Below, one piece after another: positions 1-5,343 of a stretch of DNA of 5,343 nucleotides; the stretch's first letter is position 1; each line of letters starts with the position of its first letter. Origin of the DNA: Anaerolinea sp. (GTDB lineage Bacteria; Chloroflexota; Anaerolineae; Anaerolineales; Villigracilaceae); NCBI GenBank assembly GCA_020720965.1, contig DYNS01000222.1:1-5343 (forward strand), in the 5' to 3' direction. The position numbers and the translations under genes were made by a program. The notes beneath the pieces were generated by a model, which saw nothing but the letters and a program-made list of their open reading frames with translations, ran no database searches and was not told the origin of the DNA.

Positions 1-129
1 CATTTCCTGCGGGTACATCTGGTAATTGTTGGGCCAGTCGAAAACTTGGGCCGGGGCCCCGAGTTGAATGTAGATCCTCCCCCGGTCGCTCTTCCAGCCC
101 GGGCCCTCCCCGCCTCGGCCGCAGTTCGC
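1..129 (-). other. GWxTD-domain-like segment joined in frame to the bactofilin-like gene
   Basis: Codons ~218-260 of the gene starting at 780 read GPGWKSDRGRIYIQLGAPAQ, then VFDWPNNYQMYPQEM up to the window edge. This fits the GWxTD domain: Gly-Trp-x-(T/S)-Asp at 99-85, then RGRIYI, a G-x-P turn, and a Y-P-x-E element. That family is known mainly from Acidobacteriota, Bacteroidota and relatives and has no usual link to bactofilins. The preceding residues RLEYVSAN could belong to either family, so the junction lies roughly at 125-145. GC content on the two sides is similar, so composition does not separate them. It may be a real fusion or a chimeric contig end; the motif match is from memory. 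Confidence 0.55.
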
Positions 130-780
130 GCTGACATATTCCAGCCGCCCGCCGATTTCGGCTTCGGGGGCAATGTTCAGCCCGGTGCGAACGCTGGGGA
201 CGGAGACCGGCGAGTTGGGGGTGTAGAACATCGGTCCGGGGGCAGAGTCGCCTTCATCCGGGTTGCCTACGGCGGCATATAAATCTCCGCCGATGCTGCC
301 TTGCAAATCTAACCCGCCGCAAGCGACCTTGCCGTTGCGGGCGACCTCGCCTGCCAACAGGGCTTGCGCCCCGGTAAAGACCACATCCGCGCCCACCTTA
401 CTTTGGGGTTTGGTCTCCAGGCTGGCTCCGGCGGCAATCACATCTCCACCAATGACTGCGTCTTTACCAATCAGTAGCACCGCTCCGGCAATTCGCACGT
501 CATCGCTTACTTTGCCGTTGATGATGACGGTGCTGCCGGCGGCAAGCACATCTCCGTTGACAGTGCCGTTGATGGTGACGGTTTCACCGGCGGCAACCAC
601 ATCCCCGTTCACGGTGCCATCCAGGGTGAAGGTGGTTGCGCCAATGTAAAGGTCGTCTTCAATGACTTCCTCCGCGCCAATCAGAATGCTTTCGCCGCTG
701 CGCCCGTCAAATGCCAGGGCAGGGGTGGCAATGCTGAGCGCCAAAAGGGTAATGAGCAGAGCGTTCCAAAATTTTTTCAT
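1..780 (-). CDS. Secreted bactofilin-like (polymer-forming) beta-repeat protein, 3' end outside window; C-terminal part anomalous
   Basis: The frame is open from ATG at 780 to the left edge: 260 codons with no stop, so the gene is partial. Residues 1-23 form a clear signal peptide (MKK, a hydrophobic stretch, then ALA before FDGRSGE), so the product is probably exported or membrane-anchored. Residues 55-122 carry about four 17-residue rungs of the type G-T-V-N-G-D-V-x-A-A-G-x-T-V-x-I-N, the beta-helix pattern of bactofilin/DUF583 polymer-forming proteins. A further repeat-like stretch runs to about residue 170 (GSIGGDLYAA), followed by a loop and a last strand motif (LNIAPEAEIGGRLEY). Known members assemble as cytoskeletal or envelope scaffolds; the extracytoplasmic version is an inference from the signal peptide. 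From about residue 217 the sequence no longer looks like this family (see the separate entry). The start is supported by AAGGAG seven bases upstream. The gene is divergent from ligA. The family call is fairly sure; the cellular role is unknown. Confidence 0.75.
   Translation of the reverse strand, partial: MKKFWNALLITLLALSIATPALAFDGRSGESILIGAEEVIEDDLYIGATTFTLDGTVNGDVVAAGETVTINGTVNGDVLAAGSTVIINGKVSDDVRIAGAVLLIGKDAVIGGDVIAAGASLETKPQSKVGADVVFTGAQALLAGEVARNGKVACGGLDLQGSIGGDLYAAVGNPDEGDSAPGPMFYTPNSPVSVPSVRTGLNIAPEAEIGGRLEYVSANCGRGGEGPGWKSDRGRIYIQLGAPAQVFDWPNNYQMYPQEM
415..618 (-). repeat. Tandem 51-nt coding repeats encoding 17-residue beta-helix rungs
   Basis: Residues 55-122 of the bactofilin-like gene form about four consecutive 17-residue units. 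The first two are closest, GTVNGDVVAAGETVTIN and GTVNGDVLAAGSTVIIN, and are also alike at DNA level. The next two (GKVSDDVRIAGAVLLIG and KDAVIGGDVIAAGASLE) are more diverged. Val, Ile and Leu alternate as expected for stacked beta strands. This is a protein-structural repeat, not a mobile repeat. Confidence 0.8.
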
Positions 781-786
781 TTTCTT

Positions 787-792
787 CTCCTT
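787..792 (-). promoter_or_regulatory. Strong ribosome binding site of the bactofilin-like gene
   Basis: On the minus strand AAGGAG is followed by six bases (AAGAAA) and then the ATG at 780. This is near-ideal Shine-Dalgarno complementarity and spacing. It fixes the start codon and agrees with the signal peptide that follows immediately. Confidence 0.85.
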
Positions 793-856
793 ATTCCATA
801 AAATGATTCCGAACTGCCTTTTCTACGCGCCAGAAGCAATTGGGTTTCAAAAAAAG

Positions 857-862
857 TATAAT
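857..862 (+). promoter_or_regulatory. Consensus -10 box (TATAAT) for ligA
   Basis: TATAAT is a perfect sigma-70-type -10 hexamer ending 32 nt before the preferred ligA ATG. It predicts transcription starting near 869-870 and a leader of about 25 nt containing the AGGTGA ribosome site. No good -35 box is seen 16-18 nt upstream (AAGCAA or AGCAAT), and there is no TG extension, so strength is uncertain. Confidence 0.55.
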
Positions 863-883
863 GATTGTAAAACACTTTCTCTC

Positions 884-889
884 AGGTGA
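884..889 (+). promoter_or_regulatory. Ribosome binding site deciding the ligA start
   Basis: AGGTGA lies five bases before ATG 895. The alternative in-frame start, GTG at 886, sits inside this Shine-Dalgarno element and has no ribosome site of its own at suitable spacing (only CTTTCTCTC upstream). The ATG at 895 is therefore preferred. Confidence 0.7.
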
Positions 890-894
890 ACTTT

Positions 895-2925
895 ATGACC
901 GATTTGAGCCGTTACCAGCAACTGAGCCAGCAAATTCACTTTCACAATCACCGTTATCATGTCCTGGATGCCCCCCTCATCAGCGATGCGGAGTATGACC
1001 GCCTGTTGGCAGAATTGCGCCAGTGTGAAGCCGAACACCCGGATTGGGTAACGCCCGATTCTCCTACGCAGCGCGCCGGAGCCAAACCCGCCGAGAAGTT
1101 TGAAAAACTCCCCCACCCGCAGCCCATTCTCAGCCTGGCAAATGCTTTTGGCGCGGAAGATGCGCGAGCCTGGTTCGAGCGCATCCGCAAATTGGATGAG
1201 CGGGTAGCAACCTCCCGCCTGGTGGTGGAGCCTAAAATAGACGGTCTCAGCGTTGTTTTGCATTACGAGAATGGCGTTTTTGTGCGCGGCGCCACCCGGG
1301 GCGATGGCGAAATTGGCGAGGAGATTACCACCAACCTGAAAACCATCCAAGCCATTCCGCTGCGTATCCCAGTGGAAGCATCCCCGCAAAGCCAACTCAG
1401 CCTCTTTCACTCTGCCCCCTCCCTTGTGGTGCGCGGCGAGGTCTTCATCACCCATGCCGATTTTGCGGCGCTTAACGCCCGCCTGGCAGAGGCCGGAGAA
1501 AAAACCTACCTCAACCCCCGCAACACCGCCGCCGGTTCGCTGCGACAGTTGGACCCCGCCGTCACCGCCGCCCGACCCCTCACCATCCTCGTTTACCAAC
1601 TCGTAACCCATACCAACGCCGCCCCGCCCGCCTCCCAATGGGAACTTCTGCAATGGTTTCAATCTCTCGGCTTTCCGGTAAGCCCGCACGCCCGCCGGTT
1701 TGAAACGCTGCCCGAAGCCCTCGCCTACATCCAAAGTTGGGAAGACCGCCGGGACGCTCTCGGCTACGAAGCCGATGGCTGGGTAATTAAACTGGACGAC
1801 CTCGCCCTCGCCGCCGACCTGGGCTTTGTGGGCAAAGACCCCCGCGCCGCCATTGCCTACAAATTCCCCGCCCGCGAGGCAAGCACCCAACTGCTCAACA
1901 TCGAGGTGGAAGTAGGGCGCACCGGCGTTCTCACCCCCCGCGCCGTTTTGCAGCCGGTAGAAATCGGCGGGGTCATCGTCCGCAACGCCACCCTGCACAA
2001 TTTCGACTTCATCGCCGAAAAAGACATCCGCATCGGGGATAGAGTCCTCGTCAAACGCGCCGGAGAAGTCATCCCCTACGTCATCGCCCCCATAACGGAG
2101 GCGCGAACCGGCGCAGAAGAACCCTATTCGCCGCCCCAAACCTGCCCCGCCTGCGGTCAGGCGGCGGAACACCTCCCCGGCGAGGTCGCCTGGTACTGTC
2201 TCAACGGCGCTTGCCCCGCCCAACTCATCCGCAATGTGGAACACTTCGTCTCGCGTGCGGGGATGGACATCAGCGGCTTGGGCATCAAAATTGTGCAACA
2301 GCTCATCGCCGCCGGGCTGGTGAAAGACGTAGCCGACCTGTTTTTCTTGAAGAAAGAAGATTTACTCACCCTGGGAGGCTTCGCCGATAAAAAAGCCGAA
2401 AACCTGCTGGCAGGCATCCTCGCCGCCAAAAACCAACCCCTGCCCCGCCTGCTCACCGCCCTGGGCATTCGCGGTGTCGGAGAAGTCTCCGCCAAAGACC
2501 TGGCTCGCTCCTTTGGCAGCCTGCCCGCCCTCAGCGCCGCCCCCGCCGAAGCCCTGCAAAGCGTGGAAGGAATTGGACCCAACATCGCCGCCGCCATTGT
2601 GGATTGGTTCGGGCAAGAGAGCAACCGTCACCTGCTGCAAAAACTGACCGATGCCGGTCTCATCCCCCCCTCCGAAATCCAAACTCCGCTTCCAAAATCC
2701 GCTTCCGCTGCCCCCACCTTCGTCCTCACCGGCAGCCTCCCCACCCTCACCCGCGAGGAAGCCACCGCCTTCATCGAAGAGCACGGCGGCAAAGTGACCA
2801 GTTCTGTCAGCAAAAAGACGAACTATCTCGTTTTGGGAGAAAACCCCGGCAGTAAATATCAAAAAGCCCTCGCCCTCGGCATCCCCATTTTGGACGAGAA
2901 CAGTCTACTCACCCTTTGGGATTAG
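895..2925 (+). CDS. ligA: NAD-dependent DNA ligase LigA
   Basis: LigA seals single-strand nicks in duplex DNA using NAD+, in Okazaki fragment joining and repair in the cytoplasm. The gene is complete: 676 residues from ATG 895, close to the usual ~670. In order: the NMN-binding Ia domain (Y-H-V-L-D-A-P ... SDAEYD, residues ~20-35; SPTQRAG near 56-62); the adenylation domain with KIDGLS, whose Lys114 is the expected AMP-accepting lysine; RGDGEIGEEIT; NPRNTAAGSLRQLDP; and DGWVIK, with Lys299 in the binding pocket. The OB fold includes VGRTGVLTP and NATLHN. A four-cysteine zinc finger has Cys417, 420, 435 and 440. Helix-hairpin-helix repeats span ~495-570 (GIRGVGEVSAKDLA, VEGIGPNIAAA). A C-terminal BRCT domain covers ~605-676. 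All key residues seen are intact. A GTG at 886 would add three residues but overlaps the ribosome site. The gene appears monocistronic. The identity is secure. Confidence 0.98.
   Translation: MTDLSRYQQLSQQIHFHNHRYHVLDAPLISDAEYDRLLAELRQCEAEHPDWVTPDSPTQRAGAKPAEKFEKLPHPQPILSLANAFGAEDARAWFERIRKLDERVATSRLVVEPKIDGLSVVLHYENGVFVRGATRGDGEIGEEITTNLKTIQAIPLRIPVEASPQSQLSLFHSAPSLVVRGEVFITHADFAALNARLAEAGEKTYLNPRNTAAGSLRQLDPAVTAARPLTILVYQLVTHTNAAPPASQWELLQWFQSLGFPVSPHARRFETLPEALAYIQSWEDRRDALGYEADGWVIKLDDLALAADLGFVGKDPRAAIAYKFPAREASTQLLNIEVEVGRTGVLTPRAVLQPVEIGGVIVRNATLHNFDFIAEKDIRIGDRVLVKRAGEVIPYVIAPITEARTGAEEPYSPPQTCPACGQAAEHLPGEVAWYCLNGACPAQLIRNVEHFVSRAGMDISGLGIKIVQQLIAAGLVKDVADLFFLKKEDLLTLGGFADKKAENLLAGILAAKNQPLPRLLTALGIRGVGEVSAKDLARSFGSLPALSAAPAEALQSVEGIGPNIAAAIVDWFGQESNRHLLQKLTDAGLIPPSEIQTPLPKSASAAPTFVLTGSLPTLTREEATAFIEEHGGKVTSSVSKKTNYLVLGENPGSKYQKALALGIPILDENSLLTLWD
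2671..2706 (+). repeat. Short degenerate direct repeat in the HhH-BRCT linker of ligA
   Basis: TCCGCTTCC occurs at 2685-2693 and again at 2698-2706, separated by AAAA; a related TCCGAAATCC precedes at 2671-2680. The segment encodes the low-complexity linker PPSEIQTPLPKSASAAP between the helix-hairpin-helix and BRCT domains, where length and sequence are free to vary. It may come from slippage or from a small dispersed repeat; one copy in one window cannot tell. Confidence 0.4.
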
Positions 2926-3518
2926 GAAAACCCTCCCCGCCAGCGCCAAAGCCATAGCCCCAAATACCCCAGCAAAGCCCCACCCAGGTTGGCGAGGATG
3001 TCCAGCCAGGTGTCAAAGCCGCTGCTATCAAACTGATAGCCCAACAGGTACTTGGAGACAAATTCGTATAGCTCCGAGAAAACGCTAAAGAACGAGGCAA
3101 ACAGCAAAAGCAAAAGGAGATGCCCCAGCAGCAGCAGACCCGGTTGTCCGCGCACATGCTTCAGTTGCAGCATCCCCTCCCCGTCTTCCAGTCGCAGTTG
3201 AATTGCGAGGTACTGATACACCAGCGCAATGGCAATGCCCCCGCCTAAAAAGTGCAGTATTTTGTCGTTAAAAATCCAATAGGGGATGAGCCGAAACGAA
3301 AAGATGACCAACGCCGCCCCCACCAGATACCCATACGTCCTGCCCTGCGCCGACCAGGGCAGGCTGGGTTGAAGACGGCTCAAGCCAGCCTGCTTAAAAA
3401 TCCACACCAGCAAGGGGGGCAGGCTTAGGGCATAGAACATGAACAACACCCAAGCCAGGTTATACATGGGCGCATACCACGAGATGTTTTCCAGCAGGTA
3501 GGCAATGGGGTTGGGCAT
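2922..3518 (-). CDS. Small integral membrane protein, VanZ/DUF2238 (YjdF)-like
   Basis: The 198-residue product has about five hydrophobic helices: ~19-41, 61-83, 85-106, 126-150 and 172-193. Polar residues sit inside or beside them: Asp85, Lys86 and His89 in NDKILHFLGGG; Glu149 and Glu152 in SELYEF; and Asp169, Asp173 and Asn177 in DTWLDILANLGGALLGYL. The series D-K-x-x-H-F, E-x-x-E, D-x-x-x-D-x-x-x-N-x-x-G resembles VanZ-like and DUF2238/YjdF-like membrane proteins, most of which have no known function; VanZ itself is linked to glycopeptide resistance. The assignment is by motif memory and is tentative. The ATG at 3518 lies six nt after the gyrA stop, with only a weak AGG-type ribosome site inside the end of gyrA, so co-transcription and translational coupling are likely. 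The stop codon overlaps the ligA stop on the other strand. That it is a real gene is well supported; its function is unknown. Confidence 0.8.
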   Translation of the reverse strand: MPNPIAYLLENISWYAPMYNLAWVLFMFYALSLPPLLVWIFKQAGLSRLQPSLPWSAQGRTYGYLVGAALVIFSFRLIPYWIFNDKILHFLGGGIAIALVYQYLAIQLRLEDGEGMLQLKHVRGQPGLLLLGHLLLLLLFASFFSVFSELYEFVSKYLLGYQFDSSGFDTWLDILANLGGALLGYLGLWLWRWRGGFS

Positions 3519-3524
3519 AAGCGC

Positions 3525-5343
3525 CTACTTGCCAGAAGCCTTTGGTTTGGCGCTTTTCTTCACCGCCGCCGATTCGGGCACAAGAAAACGCTCCAGCCGC
3601 CAGGGGATGGTGATGCCCGTAACCGCATCGCCCGCTTTCACCTCCACCACCGCATCGCCCCGGGTGGTGGCTCTCTTTTTCAGGGCGGCTTCGTCCAGCC
3701 GGGTTTGCTTGGCGGCGGCTTTTAGCAGGTGAATGGTGACGCTTTCTGTGCCGCTGCCAATCACCATCCCCGCCAGGGCAACCCCCAGGGGCATTTCCCA
3801 GGCGATGACTCCCTTGCCATACCGCCCCTGCGTGGGAAACTCCGCCAGCGCCACCCGTTTTGCCTTGCCATCCGAACCCAGCAGGAAGACTTCGGGGGTT
3901 TTCTCTGCCTTGCCGCCTGCTTCGGGTGGCAATATCTCCGCGCCGATGACCTGGTCGCCTACCCCCAGTTTGATTCCGTTTACGCCTGCCGCCGCTAGCC
4001 CCATCGGGCGGATGTCCTCCTCGCTAAAGCGGATTCCGAACCCCAGGGCGGTTGCCAGCAACAGCTCTTTTTTGCCATCCGTCAGCGCCGTCCACCCCAA
4101 AGCATCGCCCTCGTTAACCTTGCACAGCACAAAAGACTGCGCCGCCGGACCGGGTAGTTCCGTTGCCAGCGATTTTTTCAACATCCCGCCCCGCGTCACC
4201 GTCAGCAGGGCTGTTTCGGTAGGAAGTTTGGCTCGTTTGGCAGGCAGGGCAAAGGCGGCAACGGGCTTTTCAGCCTGTTTCAGGGCGCAGGCTTTGTAAA
4301 AGGGAGTCCCCTCTGCCAGTTTTTCCGTCTCCGGCAGGGTGTGGACGGCAACCGCCGCCGCCAGCCCCCGCCCAGAGACGAGGTAGAGCGTATCGGTCGC
4401 GTTTGCCTGCACCAGCAGAACCGGCGCATCGCTCCCGCTGGGACGGGGTGCTTTTTCGTCACGGGTGCGGGAGAGTTTCCCCTCCGCGTTCATGGCAACC
4501 CACAGGCTTTGTTCCGGCAGCAGTTGGGTGGATGTCAGGACGTTTTTCTTATCTCTTCCGGCTTGCAGGCTCACAATGTGAGTGCGGCGTTTGTCACCGT
4601 AATCCTTTTTTACCCGCGTCAGTTCCTGGGCTACCAAATTTCGCATTTGGGCGGGGGATTGTAACAACGCCTGTAATTCCTTTATTAGCGCCTGCATTTC
4701 TTTGTATTCGGTTTCAATCTTTTTGCGTTCCAGGGCTGCCAGGCGGCGCAATTGCATTTCTAAAATGGCGTTTGCCTGGGTTTCGCTCAATTTATAGCGT
4801 TTTACTAGCCGGGCGCGGGCGGTTTCCACATCCGGCGCGGCTTTAATGAGGGCAATGATTTCATCCAGGTTCTTAAGGGCAATCAGGTAGCCTTCCAAAA
4901 TATGGGCGCGGGCTTCGGCTTTTTCCAGGTCAAAACGGGCGCGGCGCTCGATGATGTTCAGGCGATGCTCCAGGTAAACACGCAAAGCCTGCTTAAGGGT
5001 CAACATGCGCGGCTCGCCTCCCACCAATGCCAGCAAAATGATGCTGAAAGTGGTTTGCATGGGCGTGCGCTTATACAGTTCTGCCAAAATCTTCTCTGGC
5101 GGAATGTTTTTGCCCAGTTCAATCACAATTCGCATCCCCTGCCGGTCCGATTCGTCTCTCAGGTCAGAAAGCCCCTCCAGCGCTCCGTCCCTCGCTAGTT
5201 CGGCAATCCGCTCGATGAGGCTGGCTTTATTCACCTGATAGGGCAATTCGGTGACGATGATTCGATTCTTGCCCCTTTCCATTTCCTCGTAGTGAGCGCG
5301 TGCCTGCAAAGTGACCTTTCCGCGCCCGGAGCCGTAAGCCGCT
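3525..5343 (-). CDS. gyrA: DNA gyrase subunit A (type IIA topoisomerase), C-terminal ~605 residues; 5' part outside window
   Basis: The frame enters from the right edge with AAYGSGRGKVTLQARAHYEE, which aligns internally within GyrA, so the N-terminal winged-helix region and catalytic tyrosine lie outside. A TTG at 5309 is not a real start. Typical core motifs follow: IIVTELPYQVNKA, LIERIAEL, GLSDLRDESDRQGMRIVIEL, TTFSIILLALVGGEPR and VYLEHRLNIIERR, then a charged helical stretch (to about residue 235 from the TTG) with EMQLRRLAALE. A beta-pinwheel C-terminal domain follows, with blade motifs IRPMGLAAAGVNGIKL, EFPTQGRYGKGVIAW and a final TTRGDAVVEVKAGDAVTGI. The canonical GyrA box Q(R/K)RGG(R/K)G expected in the first blade is replaced by PRPSGSDAP. 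The tail is basic. With GyrB the enzyme passes one duplex through another; GyrA normally adds negative supercoils. Gyrase A is the best call, but a ParC-like or paralogous topoisomerase is possible because of the box. The VanZ-like gene follows after six nt. Confidence 0.92.
   Translation of the reverse strand, partial: AAYGSGRGKVTLQARAHYEEMERGKNRIIVTELPYQVNKASLIERIAELARDGALEGLSDLRDESDRQGMRIVIELGKNIPPEKILAELYKRTPMQTTFSIILLALVGGEPRMLTLKQALRVYLEHRLNIIERRARFDLEKAEARAHILEGYLIALKNLDEIIALIKAAPDVETARARLVKRYKLSETQANAILEMQLRRLAALERKKIETEYKEMQALIKELQALLQSPAQMRNLVAQELTRVKKDYGDKRRTHIVSLQAGRDKKNVLTSTQLLPEQSLWVAMNAEGKLSRTRDEKAPRPSGSDAPVLLVQANATDTLYLVSGRGLAAAVAVHTLPETEKLAEGTPFYKACALKQAEKPVAAFALPAKRAKLPTETALLTVTRGGMLKKSLATELPGPAAQSFVLCKVNEGDALGWTALTDGKKELLLATALGFGIRFSEEDIRPMGLAAAGVNGIKLGVGDQVIGAEILPPEAGGKAEKTPEVFLLGSDGKAKRVALAEFPTQGRYGKGVIAWEMPLGVALAGMVIGSGTESVTIHLLKAAAKQTRLDEAALKKRATTRGDAVVEVKAGDAVTGITIPWRLERFLVPESAAVKKSAKPKASGK
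3810..3830 (-). other. GyrA-box-like motif QGRYGKG in a late pinwheel blade
   Basis: Within the gyrA C-terminal domain, EFPTQGRYGKGVIAW occupies the blade position where E. coli GyrA has a degenerate loop (YPTKSRATKGV). It is the closest approach to a Q-R-R-G-G-K-G box in this protein, but it is in a late blade rather than the first. Confidence 0.6.

Larger units (their letters stand above)
781..894. promoter_or_regulatory. Divergent intergenic region between the bactofilin-like gene and ligA
   Basis: This 114-nt gap is the only substantial non-coding DNA in the window and is visibly more AT-rich than the genes. It must hold the promoters of both divergent genes. Facing ligA there is a perfect TATAAT. 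Facing the other way, TTGAAA (850-845) is a possible -35 box, but the best -10-like hexamer behind it (TAGAAA, 825-820) is weak and 19 nt away, so that promoter is only tentative. I see no clear operator palindrome or riboswitch fold. Confidence 0.5.

Noticed and set aside
415..618. Tandem repeats as a possible CRISPR or mobile repeat array
   Set aside because: The 51-nt units are coding, in frame, diverged, and encode the regular beta-helix rungs of a bactofilin-like protein; no spacers are present.
46..649. Two plus-strand frames of 78 and 128 codons over the bactofilin-like gene
   Set aside because: Opposite a minus-strand gene with signal peptide, beta repeats and a strong ribosome site. 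The periodic T-S-P-x-T-V-P pattern simply mirrors the coding repeats.
847..2298. 483-codon open frame antisense to ligA
   Set aside because: It lies entirely opposite the secure ligA frame. Its translation is Gly/Val/Phe-rich with no recognisable domain, as expected from the complement of GC-rich third positions, and it has no credible ribosome site.
2362..2862. 166-codon antisense frame over the LigA HhH/BRCT region
   Set aside because: Gly-rich shadow of ligA with no motif and no independent support.
2922..2990. Possible intrinsic terminator between ligA and the convergent gene
   Set aside because: No stem-loop followed by a T-run on either strand was found in this stretch.
3733..4299. 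188-codon plus-strand frame opposite gyrA
   Set aside because: Ser/Ala/Pro-rich translation typical of a reverse-complement shadow; the minus strand encodes the conserved GyrA C-terminal domain here.
5307..5309. TTG as the start of the gyrA-like gene
   Set aside because: The frame continues upstream to the window edge with conserved GyrA sequence (YGSGRGKVT), so the TTG is an internal leucine codon.

Overview
The window looks like part of a Chloroflexota genome, probably Anaerolineae. This is an inference from the style of the proteins: a secreted bactofilin-like beta-repeat protein, LigA, and a GyrA with an atypical C-terminal domain. No RNA marker gene is present to confirm it. The DNA is moderately GC-rich, and the high GC at third codon positions creates many long shadow ORFs opposite ligA and gyrA.

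Layout. (1) Positions 780 to 1, minus strand: a gene with a clean ribosome binding site and signal peptide, encoding bactofilin-like 17-residue beta repeats. It runs off the left edge. Its last ~40 visible codons stop resembling that family and instead resemble a GWxTD domain, so the left end is either a domain fusion or an assembly chimera. (2) Positions 781-894: a short divergent intergenic region with a perfect TATAAT box facing ligA. (3) Positions 895-2925, plus strand: a complete NAD-dependent DNA ligase, ligA. (4) Positions 3518-2922, minus strand: a small five-helix membrane protein of VanZ/DUF2238-like appearance, whose stop codon overlaps that of ligA by 4 nt. (5) Positions 5343-3525, minus strand: the C-terminal ~605 residues of a type IIA topoisomerase A subunit (gyrA). 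It lies 6 nt upstream of the membrane-protein gene and is probably co-transcribed with it. The N-terminal part with the catalytic tyrosine is outside the window.

LigA (nick sealing) and GyrA (supercoiling) are both DNA replication and maintenance housekeeping proteins. The membrane protein and the bactofilin-like protein probably act at the envelope. I see no mobile element, CRISPR array, tRNA, rRNA or defence system, and no convincing undescribed multi-gene system. The points most worth a second look are the bactofilin/GWxTD junction, the missing canonical GyrA box together with a basic C-terminal tail, and the overlapping convergent stops of ligA and the membrane-protein gene.
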